From Metridium senile (Eukaryota; Cnidaria; Anthozoa; Actiniaria; Metridiidae), in contig OX459097.1 in assembly GCA_949775045.1 (NCBI GenBank), forward strand, positions 2,639,598 through 2,703,597: a stretch of 64,000 nucleotides of DNA. Direction: 5' to 3'. The notes below the pieces were generated by a model that made no database searches, had not been told where the DNA came from, and saw only the letters and a list, made by a program, of their open reading frames with translations. Below, in pieces: positions 24,501-36,516 of this stretch (positions are counted from its first letter, which is position 1; each line of letters starts with the position of its first letter). Made by a program: the position numbers and the translations under genes.

Positions 24501-27500
24501 TGTCGAATAACAGCTTAGATTCAGATTTATGACCAAAAGTTTCGAATTTCACAAAAATAATTGAATCTCCGGCTTCAACTCTAATTTATATCTAAACTAA
24601 GTGAAATATTGACAAAGCCTCATACGTTTTGGAAGGCACGTATGTGTTGATTGACATTATGCAGAAAAGGCGACAATACAATGAGAACTTATTTAGATCA
24701 ATTCGCTCAAACAAAGACGGTCGCGCGTTTTGAGTTTAAAGCATCACAACTCTTTATACATCAACTACACAAGATGATGTGAATTATTCAGATTATTATT
24801 GCTGTCAAGTTGCATAACAATTTTTAAGCAATTTTAGAACTTTGGTCTTGTTGGTCACTGTATACTTGCAAACCGGTATACTTGTAAATCTGATGATCAG
24901 TCCTCAAGATGGCTGACCCAGGGTTCTCATGCACTCAGTTAGGAGTCACCGTGCAGAGCCCGTCCAATTTTGCAAGACAAACAACAAGTAAAATATATTC
25001 TATGATCTATCAGCTGTGAAATCATAAAAAATCAACTTGGGGCAAAACCTTTATCATAAGTTATTATATATTTGAGATACTACGCGCGTTGTGATTGGTC
25101 GAGCACTGTGCTTTATAGGTGAACGGAGCACAGTTGTGACGACATCATCACGAATCTCTGTCACGCACCGAACTCGATTTCTTTCAAGCTCTGGCAAAAT
25201 TAGAAAACAAAACACTAAAATAAGATATTTTAAATCAGGAAATATTGAGAATCAGCCTATTTTCACACAGAAATACAATCTATTGTTTATATTTAGAAGG
25301 CAAAGTGAAGTTTCAAAAGAAAAAAAACGTAAAATACAACCAAAAAGTCACCAAAAAACAAATCGCAAAATATATAGGACTCAAAACCGGCCAAATATAA
25401 AATTACACCAAACTTGATGATTTCAAGACTTCTACAAAAAGCATAGCTTTCCAAACGATCCCTAAATATTGCATTCTCTAACAAAAACAACTTTGAGCAT
25501 GTTTTTGCTGAAAAAAATTAAGATTACTATCAGTTTCAGCAAACGGTTTGCTTGGGACGAACAGTTGGTGAACATTTGTCAAAAGGACTGCAAACGGCAT
25601 AAATTTAAAACACATATGCTCCATGAGAACAAACTGGCATTTATTACAATTTTTTACTTACAGAAAAGTGATTTTCATTCATCGTTTATCCATAAAAACT
25701 TGTTTTTATCGGCCTTTTGCAGTCCCTTTTGCATAGATTGAATTTCATTCGCACAAGTGTAGCGTGGTGTGACAGTGTTATAGGAGACCGAAATAGGAAA
25801 CCAAGACGGTAACCAATCAGCGCTCGAGAACTCACATGAATGTTAGTAGGGAGAATTTTGAACAAGAATCAGTAACTTAATCGATAAAAAACGTGAAATT
25901 AAAGTGATTTAAGCTTAAAATAAATGAACAAATATATAATAAAACAAATAGAACAGTCTTTTCCGTGCTCTGTTCAGTTATAAAGCACTCAGAAAGTGAA
26001 GAGAGCACTCAAGAAGTGAGGAGAAGCACTCGCTTTCAGCTCGTGCTTCTCCCATCACTTCTTTCGTGCTCTCGTCACTTTCATCGTGCTTTATAACTGA
26101 ACAGAGCACGGAAAAGCCTGTTCTATTTGTTAATTATTTCACATTTTTTTGAAACGAGGTAGCACTTAGTGAAGAAGAATTTAACTGCATAATGATTTAC
26201 ACATTAGAGCAACAACAGCTCGATAATGAAATGAGATACTGAAAATTAAACTATTGATGATAATTTTTAAACATTCAAGTTACCTTATAAACTGTGTTTC
26301 GACTACCAAACACATGAGGATCTTGGTAAACTATGCCAGTGAAAAACAATAACAATCTGACAATTCTCCGAGGTAGATAGGGTGATACTGACAATTTCAA
26401 TTCTTTAAAAACACATTGTCGTCCAATTTTGTGGAGCAAATGGACTGTAGTACTAAAAAGATAAAATAAACTGCTTTGTAACATTGCAATTTTTATTTTG
26501 GGGCGAAAACATTTATTCTGTGTAAAAGGGTTTTGAATTTGAGTAAAAAAAAACAGATAAAAGCCGAATTTCACCTCAATACAACATAGAATCATGTTTA
26601 AAAAATAAATTATAATTTGGCAATTTTAAAACAATATGTGATTACGTCTTACCTTCAAGCAACGTTTCTTCAAAATGCTTCTTGGATGAAGAAAAAACAC
26701 AGCAACAAAGATTGTCATTTCTCGAGGTTTACTCATTTTTAGGCCCCTTTGACGAATGTTTTTTTCTCATAATTAAAACACGATTAACATATCCATAAGC
26801 CTAAGTGCTAGCCCTTCGCATGTAGTGTGCATCTCATTCAAAATATTCGAACAAAAGCCACTTGGTTCTCTGATCGTTAAGTAGAAAAACCCAGAATCGT
26901 CCCTACCAATAAAATGGCAACCTGTGCCTTCTTTCTGTCATGACCTTGCGCATGCGCATTACAAATTACCCATATGCTGCAAAAATCTCGATTCGAAAGT
27001 TCTGCCATTTAGCCCTCCCACATATATTATATCAGGGGCAAATTATTCCAGGGCATCGTTTTGTCAAATTAATTATCCGAGTTAAATCTGTTTTTCGCAC
27101 TGTAATAATGTCAAAGTCAAACTTATTTATTGCTGGAAGCATTGATCAAGGTCACGAACAACTTTTGGTGACATATATTTATCTGTAAATCAGATCTTTA
27201 CCGAAGGAGATTGACTTTATCTGGATGCTCTTGGAAGTAGAATCATCCCTGATACAATATAGAATTCCAGTACGATTCTAAACTTATCACTTAATTTACC
27301 GTATTCGAGATTCGATCACGCTACTCCACGAGCGCTAATCACATGCATGTAATATTACTAAATATTACAATTTCGACAAGTTATTGAATATAATGCTTAC
27401 ATAGATTGGGCTGCCTGTGGAATATTATGTAAACAGCTCGCAGCAATTAACTTTTGATAGAAACGACTAGTCACCAACTTTTTTTACCATACAGTGGAAC

Positions 27501-30500
27501 CTCTTTATACCGGACCCTCAGAAAACTGGAATTCTCTCTAATCCGGAAACAATAGCTCTTATCGCAGATGAGCATGTGAGTCAAACAAACCAGCGGTATC
27601 GCCATGAGCGTACCATGAAAACGAGGCTCTCGGGCCAAGCTTTGCTTCTCTAGCAAAGAGTTTACTACAGATCAACACATCATCGCATCGTTTTGATAAA
27701 TATATTTGATATAGAAAGTTATTTCTGCCTCTACAATTATGATCAAACACCTCAGAGCTTTTGGATGTATGAACATATAAGCTCAGTGATACCGCTGGTT
27801 TGTTTGACTCTATTGTTGGTCCCAATTTCAATTCCAGAGACGTTGTGAAAAGAAACTCGATAAACCGGAACCCTCTTTAAACCTCTTAGTCCCAGCACTG
27901 ACCGGTATATAGGGGTTCACTGTTTATGTATGTATAGATACACCTATTTCAAAAAATCGTTGTCGCAGCCGAAGATACAGTCCATACTCTGAAGCCTGCA
28001 AAGGTTGTCGGTCTTATGAACATAATTATAGATTTATAACACGTTTTTTAAAGAAATATCAGTGTTTCATCATCTACCACTGTAACAGTGTTATAACACA
28101 ATACGTCCATCCAAAATATGCTATGAATATAACAAATAAAGAAAAAATACCGACATCAGTATACGCTCATCTCAGATATTAACAAACCTAAATTGGCCCT
28201 GCTTGGAGGAAAGACGTTCTACACAATTTATAAAGCACCTCTACAAAACTAATAACAAGAATGTCCCGGATTATCTCCAAGACATTTTTGTTCGGACAAA
28301 TCATGTACATCAACACCACCTAAGAGGCGTACATGATAATATCTTTGTCCCTAGGCCTCAAACTGAAGCGCTTAAAAAAAGCTTCATTTACAGGTGAGCG
28401 ACAATTTGGAATAGTCTTTCCACCAAAGCCAAACAGGCAACCACTCTGAAGTCATTTATTGACAACATTTAATTAATATAACATTATATCACATATTTAT
28501 TGTATATCATATATTAACTATTTTCGATACCCTTATATAATGTAGTATGTATATATTTATATCATTTTTAACACCGCTCAATGGGAGAGCACTGCATGTA
28601 AATATTTTAGTGATTTGACACCGTGTGTAAATAAAGTTTATCTATCTATCTATCCTTTGCAAGGTTCAGAGTGTGGACTGTAGCCTTGGCTGCGACAATG
28701 ATTTTTGAAATAGATGTAAATATACCCGTACTCTGTACTCACCAAAGGCTGCTGTTTCTTCTAGCGGCTCGAGGACAAATTTGTAATTTTTCTGTCGTAG
28801 ATAGTAGCCGGGAACACAAACTGATTCCAAGGATATAAATTCTTTTCCTTTTCCTGATTTAAGGATATAGGAAGAAAATCCCTTTCGAATTTTGAACACA
28901 TGACAAAAACTTGTCAGAGATACCTTACTCTCAATGGATTGAAAGCACAAGTTTTTTGTGCTGTTCTCTTGTTCTGCTGGTTTGTCTAAGGAAAATATTT
29001 TGTAGTAGGCTTCTTTAATAACTGAAAGAAAAAATGAACACGTCATGATCGATAGGAAAATGTATTATTATTTATTAAATAATTATTTCCGATTAAAGGG
29101 CACATTTAATGTGGAGCCTCGCTCTGTTGTGTAATCCCCCACCACTTATTCATGTATTTATTTTTTTAGCAATTCTTATTCTAGTATTTTTCTGTATTAT
29201 ATATTGTATGTTTAATGTGGAAGTGATTAAATAAATGTAAATTATAATTACTTACACTGCCGAGTAACAAAGAGAACAGTCAAAGAGACAAAATACCGTG
29301 TCTACATCCATTGCAGCTTCATTTGCCGCAGTTATTGTTAACATATTGCAGAAAAATCCTTATCGTAAGGGGTTTATTCCATCAGGTGAAAGTCGGCAAA
29401 AGCTTATTCTGTCAAATGTCATAGAAGATCCTATACCAGTTATAAAAACTCACGGAGCTGTAGAGCATCGGAGAAGTAAAAAAAAAAAACACTCGACTAT
29501 GGCTCATGATGTCGTCTTGCTGTACAACTCCCAGCGTGTATATATTAGAATATACAAACACGCAGGCCGTTTTATATTCCCTCGATATAAACTTATTATA
29601 GACCATATTAACTTAATAGTGTTTATACAAAATATCAAGTTAGTTTACCTCTATCAGCGAATCCAAGAGTATTTACGGCCACTCGGGCCTTTGTCATTGG
29701 ATCTTCTCCGGGTTTTGCACTAGTTACAATTTTAACAAGGTTCATTGAGGCTTGTTTGGTGACATGTTTAGGATTCAGAAACCCTGCAGGAGAGACTTTT
29801 TCATCTGTGCTTAATGGCAGGAATGGTGTCACAACCGTCTCTGCTTGCTTCTTACCAGAAGCAAATAATTGAGATTGTGCACCGTATGATGAAACGTTAA
29901 CAGATGAATTACCACCAGCTGAGCTTGATGAAGAACCTCTTTGGGATGATGAAGAGGTTGTAAAGTTGGATGCTCTGGCCACAGTTTCTACTCCTGCTAC
30001 TACTCTCACTCCAGTTCCCCCTCCTGCTCCAGCTGCTGCTCCTACTTCGGCTCCTTCTCCTGTTCCTGCTCCTTCTCCTGTTCCTGCTCCTTCTCCTGTT
30101 CCTGCTCCTTCTCCTGTTCCTGCTCCTGCTCCAGTTCCAGTTCCAGTTCCAGTTCCAGTTCCAGTTCCAGTTCCAGTTCCAGTTCCAGTTCCAGTTCCAG
30201 CTCCAGCTCCAGCTCCAGCTCCAGCTCCAGCTCCAGCTCCAGCTCCAGCTCCAGCTCCAGCTCTTCCAACCAAGTTAGATGGGTCAGTGATTGACACAGA
30301 CGAAGCAGCTCCTTTACTTACAACAATGTTACCTTTAGTGTTTGTAAACAAATTAATGATTCTTCTACTGCTGCGAGGATCGGCCTTCAAAGCCAGTGAA
30401 ATAGCCTTTGTCATAATGCTCTTTGCAATGTTTCTACCAGCCTCGGCACCAACTTTGGCTCCGTATTCTTGGCCAGCTATCGCGCCGGCCTTTGCCCCTG

Positions 30501-33500
30501 CTTTGGCTCCGTTGACTGCCCCTGATGTCTTCCCTGCTGCATAACCAAATTTAACTGCTGTCCGTACGGCAAGCTTCCAATTGAAATGTCCTGAAGAGCT
30601 ATTAGTGGCCCCTGAAAGGAAAGGGCAGTGTTATTGACTGATTGGAAGGGCCGGACGGGACAATACCTTGGCTCGAGGTTATGCCTTACGGAACGAGCGC
30701 AGTGCAAGGTCTGTAAAAGTGACCAAAAGCCAAATATTTTCCCGTTCGGCCAGACTTAACTCAGTCAATAAGCATTTTATCATATATGACCCTTTCATGT
30801 TTTTTCGCAAGCGGGTCCGTGCGCTTTTGTAAACGGACCGGACGTTTTCAACAAAAGACGTAAGGCTCCCATCACGTGACTTGTCTGCATGTTTTCTATT
30901 AGGGGCGTGCGAGCTGGGAAATACGGTTAGTAATGTTAACAACATGAGCGGCCGTGTTGTATCGGCATATACAATCACAAGCCGAAGGCGCAACAACACG
31001 GACGCGAATGTTATAAACGACTAAAAAAAACGTCTATGTTAGCTCTTTCATATTTTACCAAAATGTTCAAGATTAAAGTAAATCTCGCCGAGAAATTACA
31101 AGTTAAAACTTATGCAAATCAGGATAGATATACAACACTCGTCATGGTCATGGTTTCTTTTGAAAATGTCTCAATAATTATTCATGAGTATTTCAATATG
31201 ATATATAATATGATAACATATATTATGTGCGTAATTATGATTGCGCTGTAATATATTAAGCAATTATTGGATGAGGTTGAGCATGATATCTTAAATTATC
31301 AAGGCCGAGGTCTGTGTTATTTGCCGAAGCCTCCTGACTCGAGGTCTTGATAATTTACGATATCATGCGAAAACCGTTTTATTTAAAATTGTTTTATTAT
31401 ACATTTTTTAAAGTAAAAGTACAATTATAATCAGGCAAAAGAGACAATAACAAGCAAATCTCGCTGAAATTTTCATACCAACTCCCTGAGAACGGAGAGA
31501 GCCTGGGAACTTGACAGTGATAACTACAGATACTGCAATTATCACTGTCAAGTTCACATGCTACTCAGATTTAGCCGTGTGCTCTCGGCCAATCAGATTC
31601 AATGTAGTTAGTAAAATGTATAATAAATATAGCTATATGTCAGTTCATTTACATACCGTTATAATAATTTGAAGCAGTAGTCCAGAGAAATTCTGATGTG
31701 ATTGGAGCATGCATCTGACCATCCGGTGTCTTGACTGCGACATCCAAGTTATCATCGTTAAATCTTTCTTTCATCAGCGTCTCCATGTAGTAATAGTTTC
31801 CTTTTTGAAGCAGAATCGGAAATGATTGTTGTTCGTCGTACCTATTAATTATGTAAAAGTACTGTTTTAAATAGGTAGGAGTAGTAATAAGAATAAGGAA
31901 ATAATATGGTGATCATTAGAAAAAACATTGTTCTTGACTGGCTGTCCATTCATACAAGATAGCTGCGTTCAAATTTAGCGACCAATATGAAAAACTATTG
32001 TTTTGGACTGAAGGTGAGGTTTGAGTCCCTCTGACCATCCGGCGTCTTGACTGCGACACTCAAGCTGTCATCGTTAAATCTTTCGTTCATCAGCGTCTCC
32101 ATGTAGTAATAATTTCCTTTTTGAAGCAGGATCGCGGAAATGATTATAGTTCATCGTATCTATCAATTGCATAAATATGCTTTTATAACTAGTAAAAGTA
32201 CGCAATTATATGAAATAGTAAATATGATATCACTGTTTTCAGAGGGTCCTGAAGGGGTAAAATGGGAGCTGGGATTTATTGGCCTTATTTGTGACTAGGA
32301 AAATGGGATTGGATGCGCTGGGACTGGGATTTACAAAAAAAGAACATTTTACCATAACTTGTAAATTTCTCGCGCGCTGATTGGCTGAGAGCCATTGTCG
32401 ATTACAGTCCAGACCTGCTTGTGCTCACGACATCCGTGCGCGAGCGGATAAAACTTGTTTTAGTTGTTTTTCGCTTATTGATGGTAAAAAAAAACAAATC
32501 CAAGTCAGTTTTCCATGGGTCTATACTGTAATCGACAATCAAAATTAATTAATTCACAAATGATCAAAACTCAAGTGGAACCACGAGCGCAGCGATTTGT
32601 TGAATAGAAAATGGGAATGGGATTGAAATCTTGAGCCAAACGGATGGGATTATGTGATTCCCCCCTCCCCCCTCCCCCCTTTCAGGATCCTCTTTTCATG
32701 ATATACTTTCATTGAAAAACCCTCCGTCAATTAACAGCCAAGTGAAACACGTCATGAACCTTCTCTATCGCATTACTAGTACACCTCTTGTTTATTAGAG
32801 TGGTTTCAATTAACTTGTGAAACAAAGGATATGATTACTGTCACAACTTACTTGTTGTATTGTTTTGCGGATGCAAAATGAACATTTGAGACAGTAGCAA
32901 TCAGACTTTTATGATTCTCGTGCACATCTGGACTCATGTACAGTCTTCCTTCATTGTTACTTTCTGTAGAGAAAAAACGTATATTATCGTCACTTATAAC
33001 ATTGTATTTAGTAGGCCTCCAATATTCTACTACTTCTCTTCTAACAAAACAGCATGAAAAAGGACCTCCATCTTTAGCTTTTTAACCGAGAAGACTAGGC
33101 ACTGTGAGAGCTAAGAGTCTTCCTTAAACAATTCCTCGTTCAGGGTCGTCAAGAAAACGAATCAGAATCCACTCCATTAATCACAAGATCTAGAATATTA
33201 GAACTCTATTTTAAAAGTTGCCATTGTTGCAAAACAATAATTACTTACCCAGATAAAAGACATGATATCCAGTTTGAAGTGGGACAAAAAACGTTCTTAT
33301 TCTTGCGCCATAATTGTCTCCCCAGTTTGAAGGCTGTGCCAAGTTTGACAAGTAACCGGTCCATGTAGGCAAGTAGGGATACCGACTGTCGTCTAGTAAA
33401 CTATCAATCTTAAGATCATCAATTCCTTCCCATTTCTGTACGAATGCGCCATGACGGTTAACTATACCTTCATTATGGACAAAAAAACAATAAAATTAAT

Positions 33501-34841
33501 TTTAAGGAAAGGGAAATATAGACCTATTTATCCCACATAATAAAAAATACACCCGGCCTAATCATGCAGGTCCAATCCGGCCCAATCAGAATGCTTGAAA
33601 GCCGTTGTATATTCGACGGTATCTAACTGCCTTTTCTCATGGGACATTGTCAGACATTTATTTTATATGATATGGGATAAAATAGTTGTATTATAAATAA
33701 TACAATGTGTTTTTGTGACATACCGTGGATATCCTACTCTTCACTCGTCACAGCTCGCCTAAAGGTTCGTGTGTAACTTGGAATTAAAATAAGTGACTCG
33801 TAGGATATTCCCCGGTATACCACAAACCATTGTATATAACTAGTAAATATTCAAATATTCAATATTCGAAAATAGCACAGTTTGATCAAGTGGCATCGAA
33901 CCAACTTAGTTTTTCAAAGTAATTTTGAAATGTACGTACTGCCGAAGAGTGTTCTTTTACGGGGAAATTCTACACGTTATCTTCCTGCGGTAAGGTTATA
34001 AAATATCTCAGTGCATATCGTTTTAACTCTTACACAAAATCCATCTGGGGATGGTTGTACCGCGAATCCTGAATAGCGCTATCCATGCACCGGATAAATC
34101 CCTATTCAGCGGATAAAACCTATACAAATTCTATACACTGGATAACTCTTATATTCTTATCCAGTGCAAAACTTTGTCCAGGGTTCGTACACCTGGCAAC
34201 TGACGATCAAGTGTTCTTTTTTCTCTCACAACCGTTTGCGTAGCCACGAGTCTCTTTACGATTGGGAATTGAACAATAGACTGTCAACATCTCCGCCTAC
34301 ATGTCTTAGCAATTCCCATAGAATAATATTACGTAGCTACGCGTCTCTTTACGATTGGGAATTGAACAATAGATTGTCAACATCTCCGCCCACTTGCCTT
34401 AGCAATTCCCATAGAATAGTTATGCAACCGATGGTACGTTGGTACTCTGAGGGATTTTCATTAATAATTAGTTTTTGTCGAACAAAAAAAATGCTTGATT
34501 TGATCATAAGATGAATGTCATGTAAGAGTAAATTGATCGTGAATGAGTATACAAAATACATATTAGATTGATGCAAATTAATCAAAATAGAAACAAAAAT
34601 CATTTCCGGTGCAATAATAAAAAAAAAACCTGATTGACTAACATTTAACTCTAATCATATCATAGCTAAGGCTATAAATATGAAAAAATAAATCAAAATA
34701 CTGATAAACTGATCGAAAGGTCTTACCTGGTACAAAAGGCTTTGGTTTATCAATAATTTCAATACCTTGAACCAAAACAATCAACAACCACGAGACGATA
34801 TATACGATATTTCTCTTGAGTGCCATCACCATCAACCTCAT
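15592..34841 (-). CDS. Secreted PA14 / silk-like / AbfB / minicollagen-type CRD protein, paralogue A (putative nematocyst structural protein)
   Basis: Eleven exons on the minus strand: 34841-34727, 33467-33249, 32963-32852, 31841-31657, 30611-29649, 29021-28743, 21194-20847, 20242-19964, 19411-19373, 19139-19068 and 15710-15592. They join in frame to 909 residues. Residues 1-38 are a signal peptide (IVSWLLIVLVQG; in-frame Met at 34841, 34832 and 34826). Residues 39-210 match PA14 (WGDNYGARIRTFF, GRLYMSPD, YYYMETLMKE). Residues 211-531 are rich in Gly and Ala (KTSGAVNGAKAGAKAGA) and then carry (GA)n, (GT)n and GAGTGE repeats. Residues 532 to about 650 resemble an AbfB beta-trefoil repeat (SLESVCVPGYYLRQKNYKF). 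Two further Cys-containing modules (to 833) are not recognised. A linker with HHHYHYHAQPAPAPSPQP precedes the tail C-PSV-C-TTATV-C-PST-C-TQV-CC. In cnidarians this tail suggests disulfide cross-linking in the nematocyst capsule; that role is inferred. Confidence 0.85.
16083..17880 (-). pseudogene. Broken non-LTR retrotransposon reverse transcriptase (CR1/L2/Rex-like)
   Basis: Minus-strand frames at 17809-17360 and 17366-16842 carry reverse transcriptase blocks: VDAVHTDLSKAFDKVSHHIL, VPQGSILGPLLFLVYANDMP, the FADD box (ALFADDSKLYN), then KDLGVTVTSDLSWTKHI and LEYASSLWSP. The C-terminal part continues at 16640-16495 after a short inserted element. The 3' end shows a short tandem repeat tail (AAACT repeats, read on the minus strand, near 16083-16100). 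At least two frame breaks are present (about 17360 and 17805), so it is inactive. No endonuclease domain is seen; the 5' end is truncated. Confidence 0.85.
16651..16862. mobile_element. About 210-bp MITE inserted in the reverse transcriptase fragment
   Basis: 33-bp terminal inverted repeats (CTCCCTTTRTCCAAGTGGTA..., 16651-16683 and 16830-16862) flank three or four copies of GCGTACCTTTTAGGG. The right side continues into a run of about 14 C. The insertion splits the reverse transcriptase tail. Confidence 0.75.
18128..18253. mobile_element. MITE with 5-bp target duplication
   Basis: Ends CCACAGGGAGCC and GGAACCCTGTGG, flanked by ACAAA at 18123-18127 and 18254-18258. Confidence 0.7.
18357..18556. 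mobile_element. MITE family 1, copy 2 (perfect 9-bp target duplication)
   Basis: Ends TAGACTGCGAACAGTCCCT and its inverse, 200 bp. Flanked by CATGTGCAT at 18348-18356 and 18557-18565. Confidence 0.85.
20485..20720. repeat. (TTTG)n/(TTCG)n microsatellite in intron of paralogue A
   Basis: Long runs of GTTT followed by GTTC tetranucleotides. A shorter (GTTT)n array lies at 36225-36380. The open frames here are repeat artefacts. Confidence 0.95.
22657..24110. mobile_element. Mutator-like non-autonomous element with long TIRs and 10-bp target duplication
   Basis: Inverted repeats of about 520 bp (22657-23182 and 23591-24110) start GGGTGTCGGGAAAA, followed by GGTCCG/GGACCG-type repeats. Identical 10-bp flanks TCCTAATCCG lie at 22647-22656 and 24111-24120. 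Long TIRs with a duplication of 9-10 bp are usual for Mutator-like elements. No transposase is present. Confidence 0.8.
25945..26129. mobile_element. Palindromic MITE (GTGCTTTATAACTG family)
   Basis: Arms CAAATAGAACAG... and inverse, with CAGTTATAAAGCACT/CGTGCTTTATAACTG inside. Related to 8083-8237. Confidence 0.75.
27492..27922. mobile_element. pogo/Tigger-like non-autonomous element
   Basis: Ends CAGTGGAACCTCTTTATACC and, inverted, CAGTGAACCCCTATATACCGG; internal arms include GTCAAACAAACCAGCGGTATC. CAGT-starting TIRs of this sequence type are typical of pogo/Tigger elements. 431 bp, no transposase. Confidence 0.65.
27938..28718. mobile_element. Inverted-repeat element enclosing a CR1-like 3' fragment
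   Basis: Imperfect arms of about 65 bp (TTGTCGCAGCC...CTCTGAA...GCAAAGG) at 27938-28005 and 28651-28718. Inside, on the plus strand from 28196, the frame reads LEERRSTQFIKHLYK, LRGVHDNIFVPRPQTEALKK, then IWNSLSTKAKQATTLKSF after a stop, ending in TATC repeats near 28630. This is the C-terminal tail and 3' end of a non-LTR retrotransposon. Confidence 0.65.
30011..30268. repeat. Hexanucleotide array coding for (GA)n/(GT)n in paralogue A exon 5
   Basis: Plus-strand CCAGCT and CCAGTT hexamers and CTCCTGTTC-type units. On the minus coding strand they read Gly-Ala, Gly-Thr and GAGTGE repeats. Such coding arrays usually vary in length between alleles. Confidence 0.9.
31281..31369. repeat. Inverted repeat in intron 4 of paralogue A
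   Basis: GCATGATATCTTAAATTATC and GATAATTTACGATATCATGC arms with a GCCGAGG-type core. A second hairpin (AACTTGACAGTGATAA) lies at 31508-31555. Confidence 0.6.
32028..32165 (-). pseudogene. Relic duplicate of PA14 exon 4 in intron 3 of paralogue A
   Basis: Bases 32028-32165 match the exon at 31657-31841 (CTGACCATCCGGCGTCTTGA..., CGTCTCCATGTAGTAATAAT) but carry substitutions and an inserted base (GATCGCGGAAATG) that breaks the frame. The end of the exon with its donor is missing. Confidence 0.8.
32394..32539. repeat. Inverted repeat in intron 3 of paralogue A
   Basis: ATTGTCGATTACAGTCCAGAC and its inverse GTCTATACTGTAATCGACAAT flank about 105 bp. Confidence 0.55.
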
Positions 34842-35162
34842 CTGTAGGGTTGTCTATTATAAACACCCGCCCTTATAAGACACGCTAATTATTCTTACTT
34901 AACGGCCACATGAACGACACCATGACAACCGTATTACCATGACAAAGAACGATAATTTTAATTAATTTTGAATTTTAAAAGAGCAGATTTGAAAATTTAC
35001 TATTTCTGAAAATTTACAAATTTCAAGACTTGAAAAGTGACAGGCAGACTGACGAACAAGCAACTAGACAGCGAGCCAAACAGGTATATAGAGACATAAC
35101 ATAACCAGCCATCAAAACAGAAAAATATATAGAGGATATTACACGGTGGCGCGAATGGCGCG

Positions 35163-35331
35163 ATATGAATTTTATTTTCGAGTGGTGAAAGCAATATTTT
35201 ACGAGCGAGCGAGTAAAATGTTGTTTTTAACACGAGAAAATAAAATTCATATCTTCAAGCCAATGTGTAATGTTCTTTGTATTATATGTCCATATAATAA
35301 AAAGAACATTACACGTTGACTTGAAGATATG
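35163..35331. repeat. Two adjacent palindromes upstream of paralogue A
   Basis: First arms ATATGAATTTTATTTTCG and inverse (35163-35252). Second arms TTCATATCTTCAAG...TGTAATGTTCTTT and inverse (35246-35331). They share the ATATGAA/TTCATAT boundary. Confidence 0.65.
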
Positions 35332-35644
35332 AAAAAAAAAAAATTAGAACGCGTTCGTACATATGGGAAATTTGGTGATAACTTTTTCATATCTTCACTA
35401 GTGAAAATATGGAAAAAACGAGTGTTTTAGTTTCCGGTAAAACAATATTATCCATATAGAGTGCAGACACTATGTCCGTGAAATATCACCAAAGTTATTT
35501 GTTGCTAACCAGAAAATTGTACAAACAATATATATTAAGACAATAAAACGTATTTTCATTAAGTAATAAAATCATTTAAGTCATCAGTTGTCCATGGTCC
35601 AAGTCTATTGTGTATTTAATGTCTCCAGTGTATTTCTGGTTGAG

Positions 35645-35880
35645 TGATAGTGACAAATAGTATTTCTCTTGGGAGCCATTACCAAAAGGAACCGTTACAA
35701 ATAAGCAAACTTCGTTTTTTTACAAGCCTATTATTCATACTTAACAGCCACATGAATGTCGCCATGACAACCGTATTACCTCCATCTTATTACCTCTATC
35801 AATCTAAGACAGCCAAACAGTTATATCAAGAAATAACTAACCGGCCATCAAAACAGAAACATATAAATAGTTAGCTTTTT
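35645..35880 (-). pseudogene. Relic copy of the first exon and 5' flank of the PA14/CRD family
   Basis: On the minus strand ATG GCT CCC AAG AGA AAT starts near 35683, matching ATG GCT/GCA CTC AAG AGA AAT of the real first exons, but the signal sequence is lost afterwards. The 5' flank (CTTAACAGCCACATGAATG...CCATGACAACCGTATTACC) matches 34895-34940. The remaining 34842-36516 has no gene. Confidence 0.65.
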
Positions 35881-36516
35881 TAGTCATTGTTCAAGATTGA
35901 AAAAAAGATTAATGGCGTTTCATATTAGAATGTTTACGAATAGCTGTCAAAGTGTGTTTATTTAATTTGAGATTTACATTTTTTTAAAGTGTTTTACTTT
36001 GGTATTATTTATAATGCACCTACATTTTTTTCTATCGTTTATATAACTAATCAGTGTTCTAGACAAGTGGACAACGGGCTCATTATTGTAAGCTGTCACG
36101 TGTTACTCTTCAAATTGCTTACAGCTAATTTCTGAAATATAATAACCTATTTAATAACTAATCATTCTCAGTATTTTTGCTCTTTATGTATTTGTTTGCT
36201 TGTATTTGTTTTAATTATTTATTCATTAGTTTGTTTGTTTTGTTTGCTTGTATGTTTGTTCGTTCGCTCGCTCGCTCGTTCATTCGTTTGTTTGTTTGTT
36301 TGTTTGTTTGTTTATTTGTTCGTATGTTTGTTTGTATGTTTCTTTGCGTGTTTGTTTTTGTTTCTGTTTTGTTTGTTTCTCTTTGTTATGTACGTCATGT
36401 GTAGCAGTAGTTATATATTGGATAGTGAAGTTTGCGGCTGCCCAGACCTCCATACATACAAACATTATAGTCCGTGTTTCTGATAATTTTCGGACTTGAC
36501 ATATAAAAAAAGAAAA

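Larger units (their letters stand above)
21195..28742 (-). other. Large intron 6 of paralogue A, repeat-filled
   Basis: 7.5 kb between coding exons 21194-20847 and 29021-28743. It holds the Mutator-like element (22657-24110), a GTGCTTTATAACTG MITE (25945-26129), a pogo-like MITE (27492-27922) and the inverted-repeat/retro fragment at 27938-28718. The stretches 21400-22640 and 24120-25940 show AT-rich sequence without a convincing gene. Confidence 0.75.

Noticed and set aside
29970..30278. Open frames of Leu/Gln, Pro/Val or Glu/Leu runs on other frames of the silk-like exon
   Set aside because: They are off-frame readings of the hexanucleotide array; only the minus-strand Gly-Ala frame continues into conserved flanks and spliced exons.
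31657..33467. Reading the PA14 domain as evidence of a toxin
   Set aside because: PA14 is a widespread beta-barrel, often glycan-binding module in secreted and surface proteins; no toxin enzymatic or pore domain is present.
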